Shown: in pieces, positions 37,072 to 46,697 of the stretch | Layout of the letters: each line of letters opens with the position of its first letter | How positions within the stretch are numbered: the stretch's first letter is position 1 | NCBI RefSeq assembly: GCF_015999265.1 | Contig: NZ_JAEAGR010000003.1 | Span: forward strand, 62,001 to 126,000 | Source: Mobilitalea sibirica | Lineage (GTDB): Bacteria; Bacillota; Clostridia; Lachnospirales; Lachnospiraceae | DNA length: 64,000 nucleotides | Direction of reading: 5' to 3' | Notes under the pieces: model-generated | The model's input: the letters and a program-made list of their open reading frames with translations, nothing else | Databases searched by the model: none | What the model was told of the DNA's origin: nothing | Program-made: the position numbers and the translations under genes

Positions 37072-37087
37072 TTGATTATCAAAATAT
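37067..37087. promoter_or_regulatory. FabT operator
   Basis: Perfect dyad: ATATTTTGAT, central T, ATCAAAATAT. It contains the TTTGATTATCAAA core known for FabT sites of streptococci and lactococci, and covers the -10 and start region, so binding would block transcription. Confidence 0.85.
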
Positions 37088-37138
37088 TTGTAATACAAAG
37101 CAATATTGTATACAAACATTTTATTAGGAGTGGAGCAC

Positions 37139-37615
37139 GTGAAAGAAAAATTTGTTGAAATTAATCAGATGCTTGTAGAGGTATACGATGATGTGAATCG
37201 TATTGAAGAATACTCAATAAAGCAAGGAGCCTTCAGTGATTTATCTATAACCGAGATACATACGGTGGAAGCAGTTGGTTTATACGGATCAAAGACGATG
37301 TCTGAAATAGCAGCGCAGTTAGAGATAACTATGGGGACATTAACAACTGCAGTGGATAAACTGATCAGAAAAGGTTATTTGGAACGAAAAAGAAGTAATA
37401 CGGACCGTAGGATCGTAAATGTCAGCTTAACCAACAGAGGAAAACTGGCTTATCGTATTCATGAAAAATTTCATCTGGATATGGTAAAGGCTATTATGAA
37501 TGATTTCACAGCACAGGAAGAAGAAATCCTACTAAAGGCACTCCGAAAATTAAATAGTCATTTAAAAGATATCTACATGGCAGCAAGACAAAGTGCAAGT
37601 ACAAGGGGATCATAG
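37139..37615 (+). CDS. fabT: MarR-family repressor FabT
   Basis: 158 residues from a GTG start at 37139, with AGGAGTGGAG upstream; the frame is open 11 codons earlier without an RBS. MarR winged-helix: GLYGSKTMSEIAAQLEITMGTLTTAVDKLIRKGYLERKRSNTDRRIVNVSLT, the wing carrying the DRR signature. It is first in the fatty acid operon and its likely site sits on the promoter, so autoregulation and repression of the fab genes, with acyl-ACP as corepressor in streptococci, is a strong inference. Confidence 0.93.
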   Translation: MKEKFVEINQMLVEVYDDVNRIEEYSIKQGAFSDLSITEIHTVEAVGLYGSKTMSEIAAQLEITMGTLTTAVDKLIRKGYLERKRSNTDRRIVNVSLTNRGKLAYRIHEKFHLDMVKAIMNDFTAQEEEILLKALRKLNSHLKDIYMAARQSASTRGS

Positions 37616-37656
37616 ATAGATTTTAATTCGTAGTGTTATAAAATAGGAGGACTACC

Positions 37657-38646
37657 ATGATGAGACATGCGACAATCACCGGAACAGGAAGTTATGTACC
37701 GGAGAATGTTATGACAAATGATGATTTAGCAAAGCTGGTGGATACCAGTGATGAGTGGATTGCTTCCCGTACAGGTATTCGAGAAAGAAGAATATCAACC
37801 GGTCAAAACACCTCCGATTTGGCATACGAAGCTGCTGTAAGAGCTTTAGCGGATGCCAATTTGGAAGCAGCGGATATTGATTTAATCATATGTGCAACGA
37901 TTACACCGGATTCATTTATGCCGTCAGTAGCCTGTATTGTTCAGGATAGGCTTGGAGCGGACAAAGCAGCGGCTTTTGATATAACCGCGGCCTGTACCGG
38001 TATGATATATGCCATGGTTACTGCAGAAAAATTTATTGCAAGTGGAATGTATCAGAAGGTTTTAGTGATAGGTGCAGAAACTCTTTCTAAGGTACTTGAT
38101 TGGGAGGATCGATCAACGTGTGTATTATTCGGAGATGGTGCAGGAGCTGTTGTACTATCGGCCTCTGAACATAAAAAAGGGATTATGGCAGCACATTTAT
38201 TATCAGACGGAAGCAAGCAGTCACTGCTAACCTGTCCGGCTGTGCCCTTGTCCGATTTGTACAGTAAAGAAGGCAAAAGAAACTTTAACCCGGTTATTGC
38301 CATGCAGGGGCAGGAGGTATTCAAATTCGCTGTTCGAACCGTAACCGAGAACATCAATGCGGTTTTAAGGGATACAAGTTTAAAGGCTGAGGATATTCAG
38401 TTTATTATTCCTCATCAGGCCAATAGAAGAATTATAGAACAGGCTGCGAAATTCTGTAATGTTCCCATAGAAAAGTTTTATATTAATCTAGATCGATTTG
38501 GGAATACATCAGCCGCAACCATTGGTATTGCTTTAGATGAGATGGCACAGAATAAGGAACTAAAGCAGGGAGACAAAATTATATTAGTCGGTTTTGGAGG
38601 TGGTATGACCAGTGGAGCAGTGTTGCTGGAATGGGATAAAGATTAG
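37657..38646 (+). CDS. fabH: β-ketoacyl-ACP synthase III
   Basis: 329 residues. It condenses acetyl-CoA, or a branched primer, with malonyl-ACP to start fatty acid synthesis. The catalytic triad is visible: Cys in AFDITAACTGMIYAM (~113), His in QFIIPHQANRRI (~254) and Asn in DRFGNTSAATIGIAL (~284). The N-terminal motif TSDEWIASRTGIRERR is typical. RBS AGGAGG. Two Met codons start the frame; the first is used here. It follows fabT by 41 bp. Confidence 0.98.
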   Translation: MMRHATITGTGSYVPENVMTNDDLAKLVDTSDEWIASRTGIRERRISTGQNTSDLAYEAAVRALADANLEAADIDLIICATITPDSFMPSVACIVQDRLGADKAAAFDITAACTGMIYAMVTAEKFIASGMYQKVLVIGAETLSKVLDWEDRSTCVLFGDGAGAVVLSASEHKKGIMAAHLLSDGSKQSLLTCPAVPLSDLYSKEGKRNFNPVIAMQGQEVFKFAVRTVTENINAVLRDTSLKAEDIQFIIPHQANRRIIEQAAKFCNVPIEKFYINLDRFGNTSAATIGIALDEMAQNKELKQGDKIILVGFGGGMTSGAVLLEWDKD

Positions 38647-38685
38647 AAGGTAAAAGTAGTGAAAGTATAAAAAATAAAAATCTTA

Positions 38686-38834
38686 GGAGGAGAAATCCTC
38701 CGTCAAAACTTTGAAAAATTATAATTATTATAGGAGGAGAAATCCTCCATCAACACATTGAAAAAATATAAAATATCTTAGGAGGAGAAATCCTCCCCAA
38801 CATTTTGAAAAAAATAAAATTATTTATAGGAGGA
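38686..38834 (+). repeat. three SD/anti-SD mini-hairpins in ~48-nt tandem repeats before acpP
   Basis: GGAGGA-GAAA-TCCTCC occurs exactly at 38686-38701, 38733-38748 and 38781-38796. Each is a 6-bp stem capped by a GAAA tetraloop. They recur every 47-48 nt with similar AT-rich linkers containing TTTGAAAAA-like words. The fourth unit (GGAGGA at 38829) has lost the TCCTCC half and is the acpP ribosome site. In RNA each hairpin would hide a Shine-Dalgarno sequence. Confidence 0.9.
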
Positions 38835-38842
38835 TTATTAAA

Positions 38843-39076
38843 ATGGATTTAAACAAAATTAAAGAGGTTGTAGCTGAACAATTAGGAGTTGAGGTAGCAG
38901 AGCTTAAGGAAGGAACTTCCTTAAAGGATGATTTAAATGCGGATTCCTTGGATCTTTTCCAGATTATCATGTCTTTAGAGGAAGAGTTCGGAATTGAAAT
39001 CCCTACGGAAGACACAGAAAGTATTAATACCATTGGTGATATTGAGAATTATTTAAACAGTAGAAAAGAAGATTAA
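38843..39076 (+). CDS. acpP: acyl carrier protein
   Basis: 77 residues, acidic, with the phosphopantetheine site DDLNADSLDLFQIIMSLEEEFGIEIP (Ser ~36). It carries growing acyl chains for all Fab enzymes in the cluster. The ribosome site AGGAGGA is the fourth member of a tandem series of Shine-Dalgarno units, the first three of which are closed hairpins. It follows fabH by ~196 bp of that repeat region and precedes fabK by 257 bp. Confidence 0.98.
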   Translation: MDLNKIKEVVAEQLGVEVAELKEGTSLKDDLNADSLDLFQIIMSLEEEFGIEIPTEDTESINTIGDIENYLNSRKED

Positions 39077-39099
39077 CTAACAGCTATAATTAAAAGAGA

Positions 39100-39146
39100 A
39101 GAACTTCTCCGATAGGAAGGATCATCGTATAATCGGAGAAGTGTCT
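39100..39146 (+). terminator. stem-loop after acpP
   Basis: AGAAGAACTTCTCCGAT near 39101 pairs with ATCGGAGAAGTGTCTC near 39131; the core CTTCTCCGAT/ATCGGAGAAG is perfect. No T-run follows, so it may be a processing or partial termination site that lets acpP transcripts outnumber the rest. Confidence 0.5.
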
Positions 39147-39274
39147 CTAAGAAGGATAAAAAACAATATTCATAAGATTAGGAAATATCCTTGTTTTATG
39201 TAGTAATGAAAACCTGAAAAGATGGAGTGAATTTCCTTTTTTGATAGAGACGGAAAATTCATCAAACAATCAAG

Positions 39275-39312
39275 GGAGGTGAAGTCCTCCTTAAGGACAG
39301 AGGAGAAATCCT
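39275..39312 (+). repeat. two further SD/anti-SD elements before fabK
   Basis: GGAGG-TGAAGT-CCTCC (39275-39290) and AGGA-GAAA-TCCT (39301-39312), each followed by a CTTAAGGA-like word. They echo the acpP hairpins and lie 20-60 nt before the fabK start, whose own site is AAGGATGG. Confidence 0.75.
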
Positions 39313-39333
39313 ACTTAAGGATGGAAGATTAAT

Positions 39334-40272
39334 ATGAAATCACGAGTATGTGAGCTTTTAAATATAGAATACCCGGTATTTCAGGGTGCTATGGCACGAA
39401 TATCGGATGCTTCACTGGCAGCAGCGGTATCAGAAGCAGGCGGACTTGGAATAATTGCCGGAGGTACTGCACCGGTGGATTATGTTCGCGGTGAAGTAAG
39501 AAAAGCGAAGGCACTTACCAATAAACCCTTTGGTGTCAATATCATGCTTCTTAGTGAATTTGCAGATGAAATTGCACATATGGTTTGCGAGGAAGGAGTT
39601 AAGGTAGTTACAACCGGTGCCGGAGCTCCCGGAAAATATATGGAGATGTGGAAAGCCCACGGAATTAAAGTAATTCCTGTTGTTCCTTCCGTTGCCATCG
39701 CAAAAAGAATGGTAAGAAGCGGTGCGGACGCGGTTATTGCAGAAGGAACCGAGTCCGGTGGTCACGTGGGAGAATTGACAACCATGGTATTAGTTCCGCA
39801 GGTGGTGGATGCCGTAGGTGCGGACGTGCCGGTAATCGCAGCCGGAGGTATTGGTGATGGAAGAGGTGTCGCAGCAGCCTTCATGCTGGGAGCAGATGCA
39901 GTTCAAGTAGGAACCCGGTTTTTAATAGCGAATGAGTGTACCGTACATCCGAATTATAAACAAAAGGTATTAAATGCGAAGGATATTGATACCGTTGTTA
40001 CAGGACGTTGTACAGGACATCCGGTACGTATATTTAAGAATAAATTGAGCCGCCAATTCCTGGAGCTTGAGAGTAAGGCAGCTCCCGTTGATGAAATAGA
40101 GAAATTAGGCGTAGGTGCTTTAGCAAGGGCAGCAGCTGAAGGAGATATGGACTACGGTAGTGTCATGGCCGGACAAATTGCTGCAATCATTAAGAAAGAA
40201 CAAAGCTGTAAAGAGATTATTACTGAGATGATTGAAGAGGCGGAAAAGTTGCTTTGTAGAGAGTGGAGGTAA
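39334..40272 (+). CDS. fabK: enoyl-ACP reductase II (FabK, FMN-dependent)
   Basis: 312 residues. It reduces trans-2-enoyl-ACP in the last step of each elongation cycle. NPD/2-nitropropane-dioxygenase-like TIM barrel: PVFQGAMARISDASLAAAVSEAGGLGIIAGG at the N-terminus, AVIAEGTESGGHVGELTT (~138-155), VIAAGGIGDGRGVAAAFMLGADAVQVGTRFL (FMN phosphate site). FabK replaces FabI in many Firmicutes and no fabI is present in the cluster. fabD starts 2 nt after its stop. Confidence 0.96.
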   Translation: MKSRVCELLNIEYPVFQGAMARISDASLAAAVSEAGGLGIIAGGTAPVDYVRGEVRKAKALTNKPFGVNIMLLSEFADEIAHMVCEEGVKVVTTGAGAPGKYMEMWKAHGIKVIPVVPSVAIAKRMVRSGADAVIAEGTESGGHVGELTTMVLVPQVVDAVGADVPVIAAGGIGDGRGVAAAFMLGADAVQVGTRFLIANECTVHPNYKQKVLNAKDIDTVVTGRCTGHPVRIFKNKLSRQFLELESKAAPVDEIEKLGVGALARAAAEGDMDYGSVMAGQIAAIIKKEQSCKEIITEMIEEAEKLLCREWR

Positions 40273-40274
40273 TT

Positions 40275-41216
40275 ATGGGAAAGACGGCATTTTTATTCGC
40301 AGGTCAGGGAGCCCAGTATATCGGTATGGGGAAAGAGCTCTATGATAACTTCCCTATATGTAAACAGGTTTTTGAAGAAGCAAGTAGCAGTCTGGATATG
40401 GACCTGATCGGATTGATTTTTAATGGAACTAAGGAAGAACTTAATCTTACGGAGAATACTCAGCCGGCTATTGTAACTATGTCAATTGCCGCTTACCGGG
40501 CATTTAACCAGATCGGTATTACACCGGACGTTGTTGCAGGCTTAAGTCTGGGTGAATACTCTGCCCTGACTGCAAGTGGTGTGTTTTCTCTATCCCAGGT
40601 AATACCCCTAGTCAGAAAAAGGGGACGTTTTATGCAGGAGGCAGTACCGGAAGGTATTGGGAAGATGAATGCCATCCTAGGTCTTGCTGAGGATAAGGTA
40701 AGAGAGGCCTGTGAAGAAGCGAAAGCCTTAGGGATCGTGGAACCGGCTAATTTTAACTGTCCGGGACAGATCGTAATCGGCGGTGAAGTAAAAGCGGTTG
40801 ATGAAGCTGCAAGGATTGCGAAGGAAAAGGGAGCCATGAAAACTCTTGATCTTCCTGTAAGTGCTCCTTTCCATACCTCAATGCTTAAGCCGGCAGCTGA
40901 TCGCTTAAAAACAGAGTTGGAACATTTAGAAATCGGAGAGATGAATATTCCTGTCATGAGTAATGTAACGGCTGATTATATCACCGGTTCAAAGGATGTA
41001 AAGGATTTATTATATCGTCAGGTTATGAGTAGCGTATTATGGGAACAGATCATCCGAACTATGATAAGGGATGGAGTAACGAATTTCGTTGAGATAGGAC
41101 CTGGTAAGACCTTATCGGGATTTGTGAAAAAGATAGATCGGAGCTTAAGGATCTTGAATGTAGAAGATGTTGCATCCTTAGAGGCAGCTGCTTCTGCACT
41201 TAAGACGGAACAGTAG
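40275..41216 (+). CDS. fabD: malonyl-CoA:ACP transacylase
   Basis: 313 residues from the ATG at 40275; its RBS GGAGG lies in the last codons of fabK, 2 nt away, indicating coupling. It moves malonyl from CoA to ACP. FLFAGQGAQYIGMGKELYD opens the domain, the active-site Ser is in VVAGLSLGEYSALTASG (~93), and the His is in VSAPFHTSMLKPAADRL (~199). Fifteen bp separate it from fabG. Confidence 0.97.
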   Translation: MGKTAFLFAGQGAQYIGMGKELYDNFPICKQVFEEASSSLDMDLIGLIFNGTKEELNLTENTQPAIVTMSIAAYRAFNQIGITPDVVAGLSLGEYSALTASGVFSLSQVIPLVRKRGRFMQEAVPEGIGKMNAILGLAEDKVREACEEAKALGIVEPANFNCPGQIVIGGEVKAVDEAARIAKEKGAMKTLDLPVSAPFHTSMLKPAADRLKTELEHLEIGEMNIPVMSNVTADYITGSKDVKDLLYRQVMSSVLWEQIIRTMIRDGVTNFVEIGPGKTLSGFVKKIDRSLRILNVEDVASLEAAASALKTEQ

Positions 41217-41231
41217 AAAGGATAGATCATA

Positions 41232-41972
41232 ATGCTGAATGGAAAGATTGCAGTAATCACCGGGGCCGGAAGAGGGATTGGAAGAGCGATTGCCTTACAG
41301 TTTGCCAGCTACGGAGCAAAGGTGGTAGTGAATTATCGAAACAGTATAGCGCAGGTAGAGGAACTATTACGTGCCATAAAAGAAGCCGGTGGTGATGCTA
41401 TCGCAGTACAGGCAGATGTAAGTCAGGAAGGTGAAGCCAAGGGACTCATTGATGCAGCTGTAAAACAGTATGGAAGAGTGGATATCCTGGTGAATAATGC
41501 CGGTGTAACCAGAGATAATCTATTAATGCGTATGACTGAGGATGAATTCGATAATGTCATGGATATTAACCTAAAAGGTACCTTCTTTTGTTTAAAATAT
41601 GCAGCAAGTGTTATGCTAAAGCAAAGAAGTGGAAAGATCATTAATATATCATCCGTGGTAGGATTAACCGGTAATATCGGGCAGACGAATTATGCGGCAT
41701 CAAAAGCCGGTATCATAGGAATGACGAAGTCAGCTGCCAGAGAATTGGCAAGCAGGGGAATTACTGTGAATGCGGTAGCTCCAGGCTTTATACAGACAGA
41801 TATGACCGATGCTTTGTCTGATAAAATTAAGGAAGCCAGCATTGCTAATATACCGTTAAAACGTTATGGAACAGTTGGTGAGGTGGCAGGAGCCGTTAGC
41901 TTCTTAGCCTCAGAAGCGGCAAATTATATCACCGGTCAGGTTTTACAGGTTGACGGTGGCATGGTTATGTAG
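41232..41972 (+). CDS. fabG: 3-oxoacyl-ACP reductase
   Basis: 246 residues, an SDR enzyme reducing β-ketoacyl-ACP with NADPH. The dinucleotide site is TGAGRGIGRAIA (~10-21). NNAGVTRDNLLMRM and the catalytic Ser-Tyr-Lys (ISSVVGLTGNIGQTNYAASKAGIIGMTKS) are intact, followed by VNAVAPGFIQTDMT. It ends ITGQVLQVDGGMVM, as FabG does. RBS AAAGGA; fabF follows after 24 bp. Confidence 0.97.
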   Translation: MLNGKIAVITGAGRGIGRAIALQFASYGAKVVVNYRNSIAQVEELLRAIKEAGGDAIAVQADVSQEGEAKGLIDAAVKQYGRVDILVNNAGVTRDNLLMRMTEDEFDNVMDINLKGTFFCLKYAASVMLKQRSGKIINISSVVGLTGNIGQTNYAASKAGIIGMTKSAARELASRGITVNAVAPGFIQTDMTDALSDKIKEASIANIPLKRYGTVGEVAGAVSFLASEAANYITGQVLQVDGGMVM

Positions 41973-41996
41973 CACAATTAGGAGGAATCAGATTAT

Positions 41997-43235
41997 ATGA
42001 ATCATAGAGTTGTCGTTACAGGAATGGGTGCAATCACACCGATAGGCAACAGTGTGGAAGAATTCTTTCAAAATGTAAAAGAAGGAAAATGCGGAATCGA
42101 TTTTATTAACAGCTTTGACACAGAAGGATACTCCGTAAAACTGGCAGCCATGGTGAAGGATTTTGACCCGAAAAAGTATATGGACCCGAAAGAAGCAAAA
42201 AGAATGGACCGCTTCTCTCAATATGCAATCGCTGCAGCGAGGGAAGCAATCGAGGATTCCAAGTTGGATCTCGAGACACTGGATAAGGAGCGCTTAGGTG
42301 TTATTGTAGGCTCCGGTATCGGTGGTATTGAAAACATTGAAAAAGAAGCGAAGACCTTGTTTGAAAAAGGTCCCAGACGGGTTAACCCCTTATTCATACC
42401 GATGATTATTACCAATATGGCAGCAGGTAATATAGCTATCAAATACGGTGCCAAGGGTATATGCACGAACATAGTAACAGCCTGTGCTACAGGTAGTCAT
42501 AGTATCGGTGAGGCATTCCGTACCATTAAGCATGGTTATGCAGATGTGATTTTAGCAGGAGGAACCGAAGGCTCCGTAACACCTCTGGCAGTCGCAGGAT
42601 TTTCTTCCTTAACAGCTTTATCAACCAGTACGGATCCTAAGAGAGCTTCCATACCGTTTGATAAAGAGCGGGATGGTTTTGTAATGGGAGAAGGAGCAGG
42701 AATCTTAGTACTTGAAGATTATGAACATGCCCTAAAACGTGGTGCTAAAATCTATGCAGAGGTAGTAGGATATGGAGCTACCGGCGATGCTTATCATATT
42801 ACAGCACCTTCCCCGGACGGAGAAGGCGGAGCAAGAGCGATGAAGCTGGCTATGAACGAAGCCGGAATTACACCGAAAGAGGTTTCCTATATTAATGCTC
42901 ACGGAACCAGTACTCCGGTGAATGATAAATTGGAAACCATGGCAGTGAAATTAGCACTTGGAGAGGAAGCTTACAATGTTCCCATAAGCTCCACCAAATC
43001 CATGATCGGGCATTTGTTAGGAGCAGCCGGAGCGGTTGAAGCGATCGCCTGCATCAAAGCAATTGATGAAAGCTTTATACCGGCAACGATAGGATTAAAT
43101 GTTGCCGATGAGGAATGTGATCTGGATTATGTTCCAAATACCGGTCGTAAACAAAAGCTTTCCTATGTTATGTCCAATTCTTTAGGTTTTGGCGGACATA
43201 ATGCAACCGTAGTTTTTAAGAATATGGAGGTATAA
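41997..43235 (+). CDS. fabF: β-ketoacyl-ACP synthase II
   Basis: 412 residues. It elongates acyl-ACP with malonyl-ACP. Catalytic Cys in [17 protein letters not shown] (~164), His in [16 protein letters not shown] (~303) and His in [20 protein letters not shown] (~340). RBS TAGGAGGA. Its last codons carry GGAGGT, which serves accB 2 nt after the stop, so translation is coupled. It is the only elongating KAS in the cluster. Confidence 0.98.
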   Translation: MNHRVVVTGMGAITPIGNSVEEFFQNVKEGKCGIDFINSFDTEGYSVKLAAMVKDFDPKKYMDPKEAKRMDRFSQYAIAAAREAIEDSKLDLETLDKERLGVIVGSGIGGIENIEKEAKTLFEKGPRRVNPLFIPMIITNMAAGNIAIKYGAKGICTNIVTACATGSHSIGEAFRTIKHGYADVILAGGTEGSVTPLAVAGFSSLTALSTSTDPKRASIPFDKERDGFVMGEGAGILVLEDYEHALKRGAKIYAEVVGYGATGDAYHITAPSPDGEGGARAMKLAMNEAGITPKEVSYINAHGTSTPVNDKLETMAVKLALGEEAYNVPISSTKSMIGHLLGAAGAVEAIACIKAIDESFIPATIGLNVADEECDLDYVPNTGRKQKLSYVMSNSLGFGGHNATVVFKNMEV

Positions 43236-43237
43236 TC

Positions 43238-43714
43238 GTGGATTATAAAGCAATTCTTAATTTAATGAAAGAGATGAACCAGACGGATTTAACAAAACTT
43301 GAGATAGAAGAAGAGGGTATTCGTATCTGTATGGAAAAAGGTAGTACAGTACCGGTTACAACCGTGCAGCCATCCATACCCCAGATGATGAGTGCACCAA
43401 CACCAATAGCAGCACCGGCAGCAGTTCAACCTATGTCCGCACCTGAACCGGAAGCAGAGGCTAAAACGGAGGAAATTAGCGGTAAGAAGATGCTGTCTCC
43501 GATGGTAGGGACCTTTTATGCACAGTCTGCTCCTGATAAACCGGCTTTTGTAAAAGTTGGCGATAAGGTGAAAAAAGGCCAGACGCTTTGTATCATTGAA
43601 GCAATGAAACTGATGAATGAGATTGAAAGTGAATACGACGGTGAAGTAGTTGATATTCTTGTAGAGAATGAAGATATGGTGGAGTTTGGGCAACCATTAT
43701 TTATTATACGCTAG
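43238..43714 (+). CDS. accB: biotin carboxyl carrier protein of acetyl-CoA carboxylase
   Basis: 158 residues from a GTG start 2 nt after fabF. The N-terminal ~30 residues are helical. A Pro/Ala/Glu-rich linker follows (~35-80), then the biotinyl domain with the biotin Lys in CIIEAMKLMNEIESEYDGEVVDI (~125). It carries CO2 between AccC and AccAD. The following 191-bp spacer before fabZ holds nothing I recognise. Confidence 0.96.
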   Translation: MDYKAILNLMKEMNQTDLTKLEIEEEGIRICMEKGSTVPVTTVQPSIPQMMSAPTPIAAPAAVQPMSAPEPEAEAKTEEISGKKMLSPMVGTFYAQSAPDKPAFVKVGDKVKKGQTLCIIEAMKLMNEIESEYDGEVVDILVENEDMVEFGQPLFIIR

Positions 43715-43905
43715 TCGTAGTTAATTCTATAAAAAGATTAATTAAGGTATCTTTCTTTGTATTTGAGTATGCTTAATATTTGTATACGGATTTATAGATG
43801 CCTATACCATGGATTATTCTATCATATCTATTGGTACTGAATTAAAATAGTACGAAAGATAACGATATGGAGATAATCCAAGTTTTAGAACAGAAAGGAT
43901 TTATT

Positions 43906-44331
43906 ATGTTAAATATCGATGAGATTCAAAAAATAATTCCACACAGACCACCATTCTTATTACTCGACCGGGTGGATGAACTAGAACCGGGTAAAAAAGC
44001 TGTCGGAAGAAAATGTGTTACGATGAATGAGCCTTATTTCGTAGGACATTTTCCGGGGAAAGCAGTTATGCCGGGAGTTATCATTCTGGAAGCATTGGCA
44101 CAGACAGGTGCTTTAGTAATGCTGACTGTTGAGGGTAATGCCGGAAAGCTTGTTTATTTTGGAGGAATGGATAAGGTAAAATTTAAACGTCAGGTCATAC
44201 CTGGTGATGTTTTAACCTTAGAAGTGGAGATAATAAAAAGTAAAGGTAATTTTGGTGTCGGAACTGCAGTGGCAAAGGTAGAGGACCAGGTTGCGGTTGA
44301 AGCAGTCTTTACATTTGCCATCGGAGAATAA
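43906..44331 (+). CDS. fabZ: 3-hydroxyacyl-ACP dehydratase
   Basis: 141 residues from the ATG at 43906 (AGAAAGGA upstream), preferred over an ATG 13 codons earlier without an RBS. Hot-dog fold; catalytic His in IIPHRPPFLLLDRV (~18) and Glu in MPGVIILEALAQTGALV (~62). It removes water from 3-hydroxyacyl-ACP. accC begins 25 bp downstream. Confidence 0.96.
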   Translation: MLNIDEIQKIIPHRPPFLLLDRVDELEPGKKAVGRKCVTMNEPYFVGHFPGKAVMPGVIILEALAQTGALVMLTVEGNAGKLVYFGGMDKVKFKRQVIPGDVLTLEVEIIKSKGNFGVGTAVAKVEDQVAVEAVFTFAIGE

Positions 44332-44356
44332 TCGGACTAAGTCAAGGAGAATTACG

Positions 44357-45703
44357 ATGTTTAAGAAAATATTAATCGCAAACCGTGGAGAAATAGCTGT
44401 CAGAATTATTCGTGCCTGCAGGGAGATGGATATAGAGACGGTTGCTGTTTACTCAGAAGCAGATCGTGAGGCGCTTCATGTAATGCTTGCAGATGAAGCT
44501 GTTTGTATCGGCCCTGCAAAATCTAAGGACAGCTATCTAAACATGCAGAACATAATCAGTGCAACTGTATTAACAGGTGCCACTGCCATACATCCGGGTT
44601 TTGGTTTTTTATCGGAGAACAGCTCCTTTGCCAGAATGTGTGAAGACTGTAATATTACATTTATTGGACCCAGCGCAGATACCATAGATATGCTCGGGAA
44701 TAAATCAAAGGCTAGAGAAACCATGATAAAAGCAGGGGTATCGGTAGTACCCGGTTCGGACGGAGAGATAGATTGTATTAAGGATGCAAAACTATTGGCT
44801 GAACAAATCGGCTATCCGGTTATGATCAAAGCTTCTGCCGGTGGTGGCGGAAAGGGAATGAGAGCCGTACATCGTGCCGAGGACTTGGAAAATGCTATCA
44901 ATTCCGCCAAAAACGAAGCGAAGGCTGCTTTTGGTGATGATAAAGTATATATGGAGAAATTAGTTGTAAATCCTAAACATATCGAATTCCAAATTCTTGC
45001 AGATAAGCATGGTAATGTGGTACACTTAGGTGAGCGTGACTGTTCCGTACAAAGAAGAAATCAGAAGATGATTGAGGAATCACCCTCAGCGGTTATGAGT
45101 AAGGAACTTCGTACCAGAATGGGCAACGCGGCTGTGAGAGCAGCGAAAGCAACTGGTTATGTAAATGCAGGAACCATAGAATTTTTGTTGGATGCTCATG
45201 GTAATTATTACTTTATGGAAATGAACACAAGAATACAGGTAGAGCATCCGGTAACTGAGATGGTAACCGGTATCGATATGATCAAAGAGCAAATCAAGGT
45301 AGCCAACGGTGAAAAGTTGGCTTTTCGTCAGAGGGATATCGAATTCAAGGGTCATGCCATTGAATGCCGTATTAATGCGGAGGATCCCAAGAAAAACTTT
45401 ATGCCATGTCCCGGATTAGTTAAGAATGTATTATTTCCGGGAGGCTTTGGAGTTAGGGTAGATAGTGCCCTCTATCCGGGTTATATGGTTCCGTCCTGTT
45501 ACGATTCCATGCTGGCTAAGGTAATAGCATATGGCAAGGACAGGAATGAAGCAATACATCGTATGAAGAGAGCGCTGGCTGAGTTTGTAATTGATGGAAT
45601 AGAAACCAACATTGATTTCCAATATGAATTATTGGAAAGAGATGAGATTATCTCAGGAAAATATCATACCGGCTTAATTGAGGGAATGAAGCGTCATGAA
45701 TAA
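44357..45703 (+). CDS. accC: biotin carboxylase subunit of acetyl-CoA carboxylase
   Basis: 448 residues from the ATG at 44357 (CAAGGAGA upstream; the longer frame overlaps fabZ). It carboxylates biotin on AccB using ATP and bicarbonate. [26 protein letters not shown] opens the N-domain. The glycine-rich ATP loop is [16 protein letters not shown] (~158-173), and [22 protein letters not shown] carries the catalytic Glu and Arg. Its end overlaps the accD start by 8 nt. Confidence 0.98.
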   Translation: MFKKILIANRGEIAVRIIRACREMDIETVAVYSEADREALHVMLADEAVCIGPAKSKDSYLNMQNIISATVLTGATAIHPGFGFLSENSSFARMCEDCNITFIGPSADTIDMLGNKSKARETMIKAGVSVVPGSDGEIDCIKDAKLLAEQIGYPVMIKASAGGGGKGMRAVHRAEDLENAINSAKNEAKAAFGDDKVYMEKLVVNPKHIEFQILADKHGNVVHLGERDCSVQRRNQKMIEESPSAVMSKELRTRMGNAAVRAAKATGYVNAGTIEFLLDAHGNYYFMEMNTRIQVEHPVTEMVTGIDMIKEQIKVANGEKLAFRQRDIEFKGHAIECRINAEDPKKNFMPCPGLVKNVLFPGGFGVRVDSALYPGYMVPSCYDSMLAKVIAYGKDRNEAIHRMKRALAEFVIDGIETNIDFQYELLERDEIISGKYHTGLIEGMKRHE

Positions 45704-46697
45704 AAATCCGTTTAAGGCAAAGCAATATGCAACATCAAAAATCTATAGGGTAAGACCTCAGGATATTGAAAAACCCGAGGAGGAAAAACCGAACGTACCT
45801 CAGGGGATTATGACAAAGTGTCCCAAGTGCGGCAAGGTGATCTATACGAAGCTTCTTCTTAAGAATTTTAAGATGTGCGATGAATGCGGTTATTATTTTA
45901 AAGTATCCGCCAATGAACGGTTTGCCATGATTTTGGATGACGGCGAACTATTAGAATATGATAAGCAGCTGACTACGAAAGATCCCTTAGAATTCCCGGG
46001 GTACCCGGATAAATTGGTAAAAACCCAGACCCAAACCGGCCTTGTGGACGGATTGGTTACCGGCAAGGGTAAGATTGAAGGTGTGCCCGTTATGCTGGGT
46101 GTGATGGATGCTGCCTTTTTCATGGGAAGTATGGGAACTGCAATCGGTGAAAAGCTTACCAGAGTATTTGAACGGGCGACCGAGGAAAGATTACCGGTAA
46201 TCGTATTTACAGCATCCGGAGGAGCTAGAATGCAGGAGGGTATCTTTTCGCTTATGCAGATGGCTAAGGTGAGTGCGGCGGTAGCAAAGCATAGTGAAGC
46301 GGGACTACTCTATATTACGGTATTGACAGATCCGACCACCGGTGGTGTTACAGCCAGCTTTGCCATGTTAGGCGATATCATCTTAGCGGAGCCCGGAGCA
46401 TTAATCGGCTTTGCAGGCCCCAGAGTCATTCAGCAGACCATCGGACAGAAACTGCCGGAGGGTTTCCAAAGGTCTGAGTTTTTATTGGAACATGGATTCG
46501 TAGATCGTATAGTTACCAGAGATACACTAAAGACCACCTTAGGGACAATCCTAAAACTGCATACGCAGGAGAGCGACATGATGGAAGATATTGTGAAAGA
46601 TAATATCGAAAATAATTCGGAAGATAATCTGAAAGATAGTAATAATAGCACAGATAATACAGGCGAAGATATCGTTGAAGATAATATATGTAACTAA
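45696..46697 (+). CDS. accD: acetyl-CoA carboxylase carboxyltransferase β subunit, with unusual acidic tail
   Basis: 333 residues; start ATG overlaps the accC stop by 8 nt. The N-terminal zinc ribbon is [13 protein letters not shown]...[13 protein letters not shown] (four Cys), followed by the crotonase-fold transferase core ([40 protein letters not shown]). After the normal end near residue 290, a ~40-residue Asp/Asn/Glu-rich repetitive tail ([19 protein letters not shown]... ending [11 protein letters not shown]) has no place in the family fold. A 309-bp spacer follows before accA. Confidence 0.95.
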   Translation: MNKNPFKAKQYATSKIYRVRPQDIEKPEEEKPNVPQGIMTKCPKCGKVIYTKLLLKNFKMCDECGYYFKVSANERFAMILDDGELLEYDKQLTTKDPLEFPGYPDKLVKTQTQTGLVDGLVTGKGKIEGVPVMLGVMDAAFFMGSMGTAIGEKLTRVFERATEERLPVIVFTASGGARMQEGIFSLMQMAKVSAAVAKHSEAGLLYITVLTDPTTGGVTASFAMLGDIILAEPGALIGFAGPRVIQQTIGQKLPEGFQRSEFLLEHGFVDRIVTRDTLKTTLGTILKLHTQESDMMEDIVKDNIENNSEDNLKDSNNSTDNTGEDIVEDNICN

